This document shows, piece by piece, positions 36,175 through 47,810 of a DNA stretch of 64,000 bases. The notes under the pieces were generated by a model. It saw only the letters and a list, made by a program, of their open reading frames with translations. It made no database searches and was not told the DNA's origin. How positions within the stretch are numbered: the stretch's first letter is position 1; each line of letters begins with the position of its first letter. Position numbers and translations under genes: made by a program. The DNA comes from Rhinopomastus cyanomelas (taxonomy: Eukaryota; Chordata; Aves; Bucerotiformes; Rhinopomastidae), in assembly GCA_013400115.1 (NCBI GenBank), contig VXBP01008912.1:786271-850270 (forward strand), read 5' to 3'.

Positions 36175-39100
36175 AGAAATGATGTTTAAACTGCAGATAG
36201 AAGCAGTTCAAACCCCAGGATTTTAAATGTGTAAAGAATGTCAGATTGCTGAGAAGTCAGACGAAGGCTAAGCAGGGCAGTGTTTCTTCGTGTTTCTTGA
36301 ACACTGCTTTGAAGGAAAAACCCCAAAAATTTAAGAACAGACCATTCAGTCTTCTAGCTATTCAGCCTTCTTACTATTTCCCCATAAAATTTAAATAATT
36401 GCTTAACACAGACATTTGATACAAGAGGGGAGTACACACTGCTGTGAGAGTTAGGCAGTTAAGTTTGTGCTCTTAACTGTTGTGGTAAGAATTACTGTCT
36501 ATGACCCCAAGTGTTACATGTCACCAGAATGCACCAGCACTACACAACAAAGACAGCAAGTGCGTAAAGGAAAGGAAGAGCGATAGAGTCACACGCACGT
36601 AACTATGGAAAATACAGCAGAGCAGCTTTTATACTCAGTGAAAAGACAAGGTTCAAAAGGAAAAGTGTGCTTTGAAAGAAAAAATAAGACTGTAACTGAT
36701 GAGCTATATGTTTTTGTGTCATGGAGTCTCTGGCATAACCTCACTAACAGACATTTAACAGACACTTAACTGCAGCAGCAACGTTTGCCAGCACAAGTTT
36801 CCCTTTATATTCTTCCACAAACAGTCAACTCTACAGTTTATCAGTCTTCATATTTATAACATAACTGGCAAAAGCAAAAATTCAATGTTGCTCATAGTAT
36901 TTTGAAAGAGATGCAGCTTCTCCACTGATAGGAACCTTGGGGCATTTCAAATTGAATGCATTTTTTAAAATCACTTTACATTTCAACTACGGACTGTGGC
37001 GAGGGCTGCTAGCCTGAAGGTAATGCTCTGTATTACCATGCCACAGATCTGGGAGAAATTTCCAGCCTCTCTCTAGCTTCCCAAGCTGGCACAACCTGAG
37101 GTGAGACGAGTACCTCTTGTTATCGTGCAGACACCACTTCAGCCGATTAAGGAGCAGCACTGATAGACTCTGAAGAGAATCCCATCCTCCTTACCAAGGA
37201 GGCCGTGTCTTTGAGCAGAGAGAGAGGTTAAAAACAGGGCTGAAATGGAGTATATCCTCAGGGCTCCATCAGGGACATGAAAGACAACCCAAGAAAGTAT
37301 GTTACATGACAACAAAGACATCAAATAATTTTCGTGGAATAGCTGCCTCATACCTCCACAGGTTTCCCGGGCACTTCCAGATGCTCAAACCGTACCTTTT
37401 TCCCCTTCCATCACAAGATTTTTGTGTCTTGCTCCTACGTGCTATGTAACAGCTGCTACATTTCAATCTAGATGGTGAATTAAGTTATTCCCACATAATG
37501 GATTATTGGGACCTTCTGTACCCAGTGAAAAACAAACTACTCGTAAGAGGGCAGGTGCAGGAAGCAAGCAGCTCAGTTCAAGTGTTGTTACACAGTCCTC
37601 ACACCTCCAGTCCTGAAACTTCATGTGATTCTGCGCACCGAGCCACAGAAGGATGTTAAAATTTTAATTTATATTTAGCAAAGATGGTTTCTGTTTCACT
37701 ATTCCCTGACACGATAAAAATATTCAAATTATTCCTCTTATAATCATAAATAATTTCCGTGGATAAATGTTTGGTATTTATATGGAAATTCAAAGCCTGA
37801 CCAGACAAAGAATTTCATATAGTTCTCATCTGTTTTCTGAAGAGAAGCAAAGAAACCCTAAATCAGACCTGCTTGTTGTAAAGCATTTGAGGATCCTTTA
37901 GAAATAAAGGTGCCACCACACTATACGCTATGGTAAAGCAGGATCCTTACAGTAGCCTCATGGTACAAGCCTTGTAGCCAATGACTTTAAACCTTTGTAG
38001 TGTGACCACTTGGCTTGAAATCCGATTTTCTCCATTAACGCAGTTATATACAAAAGAAAATTTACTTTCAGATTAAGCTAAGTGCCTGCATAGTGGGAGT
38101 GGGAGTGAAACCAGCATCTGTGGTCTTGGGCAAATCAGTACTAGCTCAAGAGTGGACGTTGATAAGTAAATGACTGCAAGGCTGCAGACTGGCTGGAATA
38201 TCGAAAAACCCAAAAAGGCCAGTGCTAAAGTGCCTAAATATTTGAAAGATATATACACTGCAGAAAAAATTAAATTGAAATACATTTTCTAAATACCTTC
38301 TGCAACATAAGCGGCCTGTATCTTCTTTCAAGACAGAGTATCAGTTTATTTCAAATTTAGAGATATTGGCCTTGATTCAAATTCATGGCAGTTATAGAAA
38401 CCAATGTTCCATGGCTTGATTCAGGTGGCAAGCATTAAATCTTTTTCCTGCTGTCATGCAACAACAACTTTAATACAAATTAGCACTGCCAAACTCAGTT
38501 TCCTGAGCTCAGAAGTCCTTGATGCTACTCCCTGGATTTTATTCATACTTTCACACGGATTGTGCTCCGCTGAAATTGTTGTAGCTGACAAGAAACAAAA
38601 AACTACAATTTAATGACGTGGATTCAGTATTATAATTCATGACATCGTAGAAAATTTAACATGCAGCTTTTCATTATTTTTCTAACTGAGGTGAAGCTCA
38701 ATCAAACCCGCACAATGTTTGTTGTCTCTTTTTTTAACCTGTAAATTTGGTTTCTGCGAGTCAGATCTTCCCTTCAGACCAATTGGTTATGCTGAACCCA
38801 GTCCTGCCAGTCAATAACAACTCATGTTTCTCAAGCTACTGATTCAACTGTTGCAACAGCCTTCTTGGAGTTCAAGACAAAACCATCTAAGCCTCAGAAA
38901 ATACAAAACAACGTACCAGAAGCAAGAGTTTTTCAATCTTTCCTACTCACCAGGAATATACAATGAACTAAACTTGACACTCCAGACAACTCGGAATGAG
39001 ATCCAGAGGGTAGATCTGAGTCAGAGAAAGCACATTTCCACTTAATAACCCTCTGTTTCTCTGATCCGCCACTCCAGACTGATGGGCTCTTAATTACAGA

Positions 39101-40560
39101 GTTCCACAAAAAAGGGTGGGAAATGCCAACGAGTACCTAAGCCTCCTGGGTTTCCATGGCCATGCTCAAAAATCCCTGGCAAATAATTTGCCTTTCAGGG
39201 AACGCCCAGTTCCAATTCGCAGCGACTGCCATCGCACTAAACCAAAATCCAAACCCACTTCCTAGCAAAAGTTCTGCCAAACTGGTCAACTCCCTCTAAC
39301 TTCCAAAATGAAAAACTCATTCTAGCTGAACCTAGACCTGAGTTTAGAGTCAGTCCCTCCTGTTTTCCCCCTTTTTTATTATTTTACCAATCATTTATAA
39401 TCCAGCAGTACCCAAAGGCTAATCAGGTTCTAGGCTTCAGTGTGCTGGCAATAAAGAGGCATAGAATTATCAGTCCTGGTCAGGGGCTTGCAATGTGTGA
39501 AGACAAAGGAACCAAAACAAACTAAAATAGCATCCCCTCTCCTCCCCAATAGCCAACAATGATGAGGACAACCTTGTTAGTCCTATGACTAACAGGATTT
39601 TCACTTATCTAAATTTAACCTTTGTTATTGTCCACTAACTGAAGCCCTGCTATTTCCTGAGTGATCTTCTTTTAGAACTGTTCTGAGGGTTTTTTTAACT
39701 TCTTCATAAAAAATGGAACCAATCAGCTTCTCCATTGCCTCTTTTTCTTCCTACCTCCAACTATCCTTGGCCAACTGCCTTGCAAGGGTGTGTAAAGAAA
39801 CACCAGAGTCAACATATGGCAACATCACTCAGGCTCTGAAAGAATGACAGTGCTCCCATGGTGTTCTGGTTGGCCCTTCTTGCTCCTTGTCCTCTTGGGG
39901 TATTCCATAAGGGGTATTCTTAGGAAATTTCTTAGGAAAAGGGGAAACTATTTATGATCCTCTTTAGACCAACTTAGATAGGACCAGAGTAATTCTGAAA
40001 GTCTTAACAGAGCCGCTAAGTGATCAGAAATAATGATTAACACATTCCAGCCAATATGAGTGAAGCTTTCTTATGAAAACCCTTGAATGAAAGTATTTTT
40101 TCCTTTAGGGTTCAAATATGTGTGTTGTGCAGATAATATGTTGTTTACATACCAAGAGAAAGGAGGGATTACATTGATTTTCTCCATCATGGTTTTGGTA
40201 AATCACAATCCCAAGAGCTCAATGAGAAACTCCAGTATCCCAGATTCCTTTGGAACTACCATATTCTACACCAGGACCAAGCACTAACTTTTTTTACAGC
40301 TAATGCTGTAACGAAATCTGCTGCACTCTGATTTGGAGCTGTTTGGCCAACAGTACTAAAGCAAAGAACTTTGTGAAACCTCTGCTCTTAGCTAAAGGCT
40401 ATACAGGTAGAAAATAGGCTTTTCACAGAGCACTACCATAGGTGCTTATAAAAGAACACAGAAAAGTCAGGAAAGTGACGGCTAAAAGCTCAGGGCACGC
40501 TGCGCCTCGATCCGATTCTTGCGTTATCTTGGTACATACCAAACATTTAAGGAAGCTGTA
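36175..40560. other. Unique non-coding DNA
   Basis: I see no gene or clear repeat. The region 37640-37800 is AT-rich with TAAT-like cores and no simple repeats and could be regulatory. An imperfect tandem of ttcttaggaaa lies at 39917-39939. Confidence 0.5.
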
Positions 40561-40792
40561 GTGAGGCTGGTGATAGGACGAGAGAAAATGGCTTCAAGAT
40601 GTTTAGATTGGATCTTAAGAAGAAGTTCATTCCTGAGAGAGTGGTTGGGCACTGGAACAGCTGCCCAAGGAGGTGTTGGAGTCAATACAGCTCTTGAAGC
40701 CACGGTCCAAGGGTTTGAGAGATGTTGGGATGATGGCTGCACTCGATGATCCTGGAGGTCCTTTCCTGCCTTAATGACCCTATGATTCTGTA
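40561..40792 (+). mobile_element. CR1 retrotransposon, 3' end
   Basis: This plus-strand CR1 shows the end of ORF2 and the 3' UTR: 'ggtgataggacgagagaaaatg', 'agagagtggttgggcactgg', aacagctgcccaaggaggtg (the HWNRLP-coding region of ORF2), 'gcactcgatgatcctggaggtc', and the tail accctatgattctg at 40779-40792. The tatgattctg tail places it in an older subfamily than the ttaggga group. It is diverged, 5'-truncated near 40561 and non-functional. Confidence 0.9.
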
Positions 40793-41179
40793 AGGCTCAT
40801 ACACTTCTGTCTCAATGCATCTAACAGGCCTGCAATTTGAAATTACAGGAATGGCAGCATTATGTTGTTTTCACTGAAACCAAAAGACACTTTGAAATAT
40901 TTTGCCTGTGATAGTCACAAGTGGCCAAAAAAGTCCTAAATATAACTGGCCAGCTTCTAGGAGGGCTCCAGCATCTTACTGGCATTGACTTATTTTGGCA
41001 ATTAAAATCAAGGCATTATATAATAGTTTGGCTCTAATATCTACACTGAGTGAAAGGTTTTCTGCATCTAAGGGAAATTGAGAGAAAATAGAAAAAGCAG
41101 AAGAGGAAAGTTGGAATGGCTTTTGATGGGATTTCCTCGCTACACTGCACATACTCAGCTTGTGTAAACCAACAACCCA

Positions 41180-41360
41180 GCACCAGAGCCAATGGAGCCA
41201 CAGTGCTTAATACTAATTAATAATCTGGCTCTACCTACTGGTGTCAGGACAAAAATAAGCACAAGCTTTCCCACCAGAGAGATTAAAACATAAGTGACCC
41301 TAATGAATCTGATGGTGTTTGGGGAATTCCTTTATCTTTTGCGCAAATCAAAAGAAACGA
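41180..41360. promoter_or_regulatory. Candidate conserved non-coding element
   Basis: A repeat-free stretch contains tactaattaataatctgg and other homeodomain-like cores, followed by ccttatcttttgcgcaaatc-like sequence near 41330. The texture suggests an enhancer, by inference only. Confidence 0.18.
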
Positions 41361-43249
41361 TGAAGGGACAGCGAGGGTAATGGCAGAGCAATAATGCCTC
41401 CTGTGACCTCACTCTTAAGAGATTCAATGAAAATCTTGCCTAGCTGTGTGCACACTGCCTGTGGCAATGTGTTCCTGTTCCACAGGAATAGGGAAAAACT
41501 TATGCACGTGGGGCTGTGAGCCCAAGATATGGCACTGAAAGAGGTCCTTAAACCTGTGAAGGATGCCCCTTTGAGAAAAATCACATTGTTTAATGGTGGT
41601 ATTAGAGGTGGGCCAAACACATAACAAGTGATCAGCTGGATACTTAAGGTTTAGAATTATCTTTCTTGATGAAAAATTTTAAAAAATGTTTACAACCAAA
41701 AGTCTTTATTCAAAGCCACAGGACATGGGAAGACAATGTGCAGCTTGCAACCTGGACATCCCTACAAAACTACTTGCCATCCTATCTGACAGTCCATTTT
41801 ACAGTTTTCCTTATGCCTGTGACACAAAAGGTATCTTGCTGTCATAACCTTCAGCAATTCCTCCCAATCTCTATGACAATGGCTTATTTCACACCATCTA
41901 CCTAGTAACCACAGTGACTGTGCAGAAATCAGACAAAAATCCAAGTAAAAAGTATTGATTTTATTATTCTTCAAACTTAGTTAATATTAGAAACATTAAA
42001 GATGCCACTAATGGAGTGTTTTTCAGAAAGTGAGACTAAGAGTATGATCCAAAAATCACTGAGAGTCTAGCCACTGTGTTGACCTCTGAGTTTGGAACAC
42101 GCCTGAGTTGGTCAGGAATGAGGCTTTAAGACAGCTCACAAAGTAGAACTCTATATAGGTATGGAATTATTGTACCCCAGTCATGACAGAAGAAAATCCA
42201 CCTCTTCACTGATCATTAGTGTAGTGTCACAAAACTCTGTTAATACTAGACTGCTTGTCAGGGATTCTTTCTCCCCTTTTTTGGTACCCGTTAATCTGAA
42301 AAAGGCATCATGGCATGGCCTCAACACAACAGGGGAATGTCCTCTGTGACAAATGCCAGGTGCCTTTGCCAGCACAGCGATTCCCAACCCTAGGAGCTGG
42401 CAGAACAGAGCATCTCCATCGGCTCAGAGGACAGCTTTCTGGCTGAAGTAAAGGACCCGATTCAAATTCTATCAAAAACTGCCTGAGTTTCTGTGTTACT
42501 AACATTTTCTTCTATGAAGAACACAACCCCAAGGACATTTTATTGCTAGTCAGTAACAACTAACCAGAGTCCCATTTTTAAAAGATAGGGCCCTAAGAAC
42601 CTGTACATCTTCATGCTTTTAAACAGACTGAAGTTCATGTAGGTAAATCGTATCTGGAAATGAAGCTTCAGGTCCTGAACCACTTTGGCTTTTTTCAAGA
42701 AGTTGCCCCGCAACTTCAAATAACTGCTCAGTACAGAACATTGTTTCTTTGCTTTAAAGTAGCGTTTCTCTTAACTTTGTGATTTTAATATAATTTACTA
42801 GGACTTGAAGATTTTCACTTCAAGTCTGCAAACCCAAGTTTCAAAGTTTTGGGCAACTTTAGCATTTCCTTGGTTGACGCTAGCAAGAGAAATGACAAGC
42901 AATACATTATCCATCCTTAAGGGCTTGCTTCTCCTTTCAATTAATCCTGTCTCCAAGGAGTCCAGCATTAAAATAAAAATAAAATATCAATACTATTCTT
43001 TTTTAATTTCTGCATGCTTAATTATATGCAGCAATTAATCATTTTTTTTTCAATTTCTCTTCTTCTTGGGGGCATCTCCCTGATAAACTGAAAATCAACA
43101 CCCATGTATTAATCAAATAATCACTTAACTTTGAGGCAAAAAAGAAAGCATTCACCCTAACCTAAAGCTAAGCAAATCCCATCTTTTTCCTGAATTATTG
43201 GTAGAACTAATTTATTTTTCCTACAAAACATTTTCAGAATACATATTAA

Positions 43250-44200
43250 GGTGCAGCAGCAGAGGGCCGATCACTGTTTTCAATTACGCTCTGCAACTTC
43301 ATTAACACCAGTGGAATTGTTTGGATAGAACTAATGGCAAAAAAAAAAAGACTCACAGTTTACACCTTTTTCTCCGAGTACTTTCTATCAGAGAAAAGAG
43401 AGCTCATGACTAATCCACACTGATATTCCCAGTACGATTCTAAAGCCTGGAAAATGCAAATTTCAATCATTCTGACATTGTTGTTACTGTTGAATCCACT
43501 TTAAATGGAAGAACACTAGATACTGCTGCTCTCTTCAACATTTTAATATCAGCGGATCAAATCAAATCACTCTGGATAGGCTTGGATTTTGATCTGCGCT
43601 CAAGATTAGCTGAGAGTCGCACAGATCTTTCCCTCAAACCCCCTGGTTTGTAAGAATTTTCAGTGTGTCTGACAAGCTGGCTGTCCTACTCCAATTATTT
43701 TTGTGAATATATATGAACTCCTTCTCTGACACTGGGTATTTGACCTCATTTACATTAGAGCTGCCATTAGATCTTTTTAGGTACTATCACAGATAAGAAA
43801 TTAAAATATTCCAGGAGCTAATTTCAATTTCTAGGATAATTGCTATAATATTAACCTTTTGTTTTTAAGATCTAATTATTTCCACCCTTTTAGTCAGTTC
43901 AGACAAATTAACTGACTTAACTGCAGCAATCCATTTATTTATGCACAAGCAAAATGCTGCCCATCAACAGACCTGCTGAAGTTCCTCCTTCTAATCTTTA
44001 AACCAGCATTTTCCACTGCAAGCTTTAAAAAGTGTATTTCTGCAGCACATCTAAGCGCTCCAAAACATATATAGGGCTGATTTATATTAATTTACCTATG
44101 TAAAACACATCTGCCAAATTACTGTACATCGTGCAGTAATAAATTCATCCTACAGCAGTAATGAACACCCTTACGATAAGAAAAGTGTAAATACAGACAA
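43250..44200. promoter_or_regulatory. Candidate conserved non-coding block
   Basis: Nearly a kilobase of repeat-free AT-rich sequence has many TAAT, TTTAAT and CAATTA cores. It also has a short inverted repeat, gtcagtt (43893-43899) and aactgac (43910-43916). The long run without insertion of any CR1 and without simple repeats fits constraint. Only a cross-species alignment could support it. Confidence 0.22.
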
Positions 44201-46133
44201 CTCCATTACAGCACGTTCTGTCACACGGCTCTTCCCCACTCCCACCCTTTAAGAGAAGCTTTGTGCCTCTTGGCAATTACTGCCACTTTTTTCTTGCTGT
44301 CTTTAATAGCTGGATCTCTCACACAAGCAGTGCCTTGGTTTACAGATGCATCTGTTGCATGTGCAATATATATTTATTACCCACCTTAACTTACCCAGTC
44401 TAAATCAGAAAATCTGAATACGTACAGTTGCAGGATTCTTTTTATAGACATTAAGAACTTTGCACTAAACACATAACAATGGATGAGATTTGTTTACATG
44501 CATTTTAGCTCTGCTCTCCTAAATGCAGAACTTTGTCTGCTTCACCAATTCCATCTTTTACTTTGTGAAGAGGCAGCCAGTGAACTAGTTCTGCAGATTC
44601 TTTGATCAAAAGTGATAGCTCTATCTTTGTCATGACTCTTCCAGCTCAGTTCTACACAGAAGTGCTATTACTTCACTAAAAGTTAACTCTGATTTCAGCA
44701 CTATAATTTTCTTGATTGATTGTCTGCTATCTCCATGGACAAATAATGATCCATAGTTCAATAAGAATGCAAATAAATAAAATCAATTAACACTTTCCCG
44801 TGTCAGCAAAGCAGCAGATCACACCATCTTAAAAAACAAAAATCTGACATGCAGAAATGTACAGTGACCATTATTTTTTGTACTGAATGACATCGTGGAG
44901 CTAAGAACTCAAGTCCAAGAATTCCAGATTCTGTGGCTTCAAAGCTGCTAGCCCTATGCCAAACCGAGATTTTCTCTTGATTAAATACTCCAATTTCATC
45001 TCTCCGAATCCATTACTTTATACTAACAAGGAGATCACTAGGAAAAAAGTTTTTAAGAGCTCTCCAGGGGCGAGAAATTTCAAGTTTGACATAATTTCAA
45101 ACACTGTTAAAAACCTATCTGTCAATATTTGATCTTAAAACAATCTCATTAAGAGAGGTACACCTCAGGTATTATTACAAGGCACATGTTTTAATATCTT
45201 ATTAGCACTTTATTACTTGGTTTGTGCAGTGCCATTTGAATGATGAATCTATTGTTTCTTGTAGAAAGTTCCCAGCAGCTGGGTAGCTTCCTCATCTTTT
45301 AAACACTATAAAGCAAGCTTGGTGTTCTCAAAAGCCAGGATTTTTTAAAACACCTCTCCTTTTCTTAAAAAAGGCTTCAGTTTAATGAGCCCTGTGCCAC
45401 TGCCTGCAGCTCAACCATCTCATGATTTCTGATAAGAGTAAATAAAGATCAACAACTCCTAGTAGGTCCTATTATTAGCAGTACTTATCGTATTGTTATT
45501 ATTAAATGAAGCCTACCTCCACTGTTCAATGTTTCCAAGCTTATCAGTGAAAGATGATGAAAAGCTGGTCCTATTGAGGTCAACAGGAACATTGCCAGTG
45601 TCCTCACTGTCACTAGTATCTGACTAAGGGAATCTATTAAAAACACCTGCTCATATTAGGTATCTAAATGAGTGAAACTGCATTACCATCACAGTAGTAG
45701 TAACTCTTCACCTGAGGGATCTCATTTGGAACACTCTGCTCCACAAATGAAGAAGTCTAGACTCACAGTAAACATTGTCTCTTCTTCATGAAGACTTATT
45801 CATTAAGGTCAGCTTTTCCTGGTAATTTATTTCCTTCCAGCCCTCAAGCCTCCCACACACAAGCATGATGCTTCAAAAGCAAGCAAACAAGCACCAGATA
45901 TGCCAGCATTAGAACATGTTTTAAGCTGAACAGTGAGATCATATGACTGCAGAGCAGAACACCACCTAACCATATGAGCAGTGGTCTTCCATTTTCTGCA
46001 ACCAATGCAATCCTTTAAGATCCCCTTCAAGAACAACATGTTCCCCTTATAAATAGCATTAGGGACCTTGCGGTGCCCAGTTAAGCAGCAGCTGCTGTTC
46101 CCACAGAACAAGGATTTATTTTCCTGTAGCAAC

Positions 46134-46232
46134 AATCGTAGAATAATAGAGTGGTTTGGGTTGGAGGGGACCTCAGATCATCCAGTCCCAACCCCCTGCC
46201 ATGGGTAGGGACACCTCTCACAAGACCCAGCT
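46134..46232 (-). mobile_element. CR1 retrotransposon, 3' end, left half of a pair
   Basis: This minus-strand CR1 reads, on the plus strand, aatcgtagaataatagag, 'gtggtttgggttggagggga', 'ccccctgccatgggtaggga' and 'cacctctcacaagacccagc'. The catgggtaggga block places it in the older subfamily, like the copy at 11769. It is truncated at 46232, where an oppositely oriented CR1 starts about 15 bases further on. Confidence 0.9.
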
Positions 46233-46247
46233 GTAGGGCAAGGCACA

Positions 46248-46475
46248 CTGGAATCCAGGAAAATCCTCTTAAATATGAGGAAAACTAGCTTTGTTATGAA
46301 ATTGTCAAACTCTACAGGGTGTTCAGGGACATTGTGAAATCTCCACCTACAGAAATATTCAAAACCTAACTGGACACAGTCCTGGACAATCTGCTTTAGC
46401 TGACCCTGTTTCAGCAGGAAAGGTTGAGCTAGTTGATCTCCAGAGGTTCCTGTCAACCTCAGTTATTCTGCAACT
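46248..46475 (+). mobile_element. CR1 retrotransposon, 3' end, right half of a pair
   Basis: This plus-strand CR1 shows 'ctggaatccaggaaaatcc', 'aaatatgaggaaaactagc', a degraded 'tgaaatctccacctacag' (GNGIS-type end of ORF2), 'ttcaaaacctaactggacac', 'tcctggacaatctgctttagc', 'gatctccagaggttcc' and a worn tail gttattctgcaa. It is heavily diverged. Together with the copy at 46134 it forms a head-to-head (5' to 5') arrangement. Confidence 0.88.
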
Positions 46476-47510
46476 CAAAGCAAGTGGCAGCCCAAGCCAC
46501 TCATGACACAGTAAAACCAGCCTCTATTCAAAAGTGTGATAGCCACTCAGACCTGAAGTCAGGTTGTTTTCTCCTCTTCCAAATATGCTGTGAAACAAAT
46601 CGAGCATCCTTTCACTCTCCTTCCAAAACATTTGTTCAGGCTTCCGAGCTGTTATTTCTCTCATTCAGGAGTCTACTCAGTGATATCACTACAATCCTTT
46701 TCTAGAATGCCTGCACTATTTTTCCTCCCAAAGTCCCACAAAATGTGTCCATCCAAGTTTCAGTCTCTCCTCTTGGAACTCTCCAAATCTCTCAACTCAA
46801 GACCTGATTATCAGATCTCCACTGAGGTATGGATGCCAACCTCCTCACAAACAGCTTTCCACATTCACATTTTTTTCCCCTTCACTTCTTTAAACAAACA
46901 AACAGAAAAGGAATTATTTTGATCTGGCAAAACGTCTGAAGAGCAAACCATACATCTGCTGCTACTTCAGGGAATCAGAAGCCTTTCTAATAGAATCAAG
47001 TCTACACTGATACAATGGCAAGATGTGACTCCAAATGCTTCTGCATACAATAAATTTAAAGAGATGAAAACCTAAGTTTGCATATAAACAGAGGAAAGAA
47101 TAACAGTTAAAATGAGTCTGTTTTTCCACCAAGAATGACATAGATACAGAATTACTCAGAGGTGACAGTTAACAGAAGCTATCGATGTGCCTTTCGACTA
47201 CGCCCTTGAAATTAACGTTGCCATCACTGCTAGTTTTGTTTACTGTTATGTACAAGAGAGATCGCACCCCAGTTTAAAGTGAAACGCACACTGACGTTCA
47301 TGTGTTCATTCAAGTCATCAGTGCAATTCATTTGATCAAACAAAATACCTGAACATTTAATTTGGTTGAATCCAACCTGTTTAAAACACACTTTGAAGCT
47401 TAAAATATGAGCATGACATTAACGACCGCATTACAGAAAAGTTCCCAACAAGTTAAAAATAAACAGCAATTAAAATGATGAACTCTTCAAAACGAGGACT
47501 CTACTGTTTT

Positions 47511-47537
47511 CAAGGCATCATATGGTATGATGCCTTG
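47511..47537. repeat. Perfect 12-bp stem inverted repeat
   Basis: The arms caaggcatcata (47511-47522) and tatgatgccttg (47526-47537) are exact reverse complements separated by tgg, so the sequence can fold as a 12-pair hairpin with a three-base loop. The stem does not extend further. There is no terminator context, so it is probably incidental or part of a decayed element. Confidence 0.9.
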
Positions 47538-47751
47538 TCCACACAGTCACTTTAAGGTCTTAGTCATATCAATGAGACAAAAATACGTTATGGAGCACTG
47601 CAATTAAGCTGTGACACATCTCATATCCATTTATGAAATATGCTGAAAATAATGCTACTCAAAACTACTTAGCTGAGACCAACAGTTTCCTAAGGGACAG
47701 AGATATTCACCAAAGACACTTGCTACAGCTTCCACAAACATCCCACACAGC

Positions 47752-47810
47752 AACATAGGAACAAGTGTACTGGGTCAGATGAGTGTTTCCTGTAACCCAC
47801 CTCCAGCAAG
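47752..47810 (+). mobile_element. Possible ancient CR1/L3-like remnant
   Basis: The sequence caacataggaacaagtgtac followed by tgggtcagatgagtg resembles the conserved 'cataagaac..ccatactgggtcagac' stretch of old amniote CR1/L3-type LINEs. Only about 60 bases are similar and they are diverged, so the call is tentative. Confidence 0.35.

Larger units (their letters stand above)
40793..46133. other. Unique non-coding DNA rich in TAAT cores
   Basis: No gene is recognised. Candidate regulatory blocks lie at 41180-41360 and 43250-44200. The remainder is plain AT-rich sequence with short frames. Confidence 0.5.
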
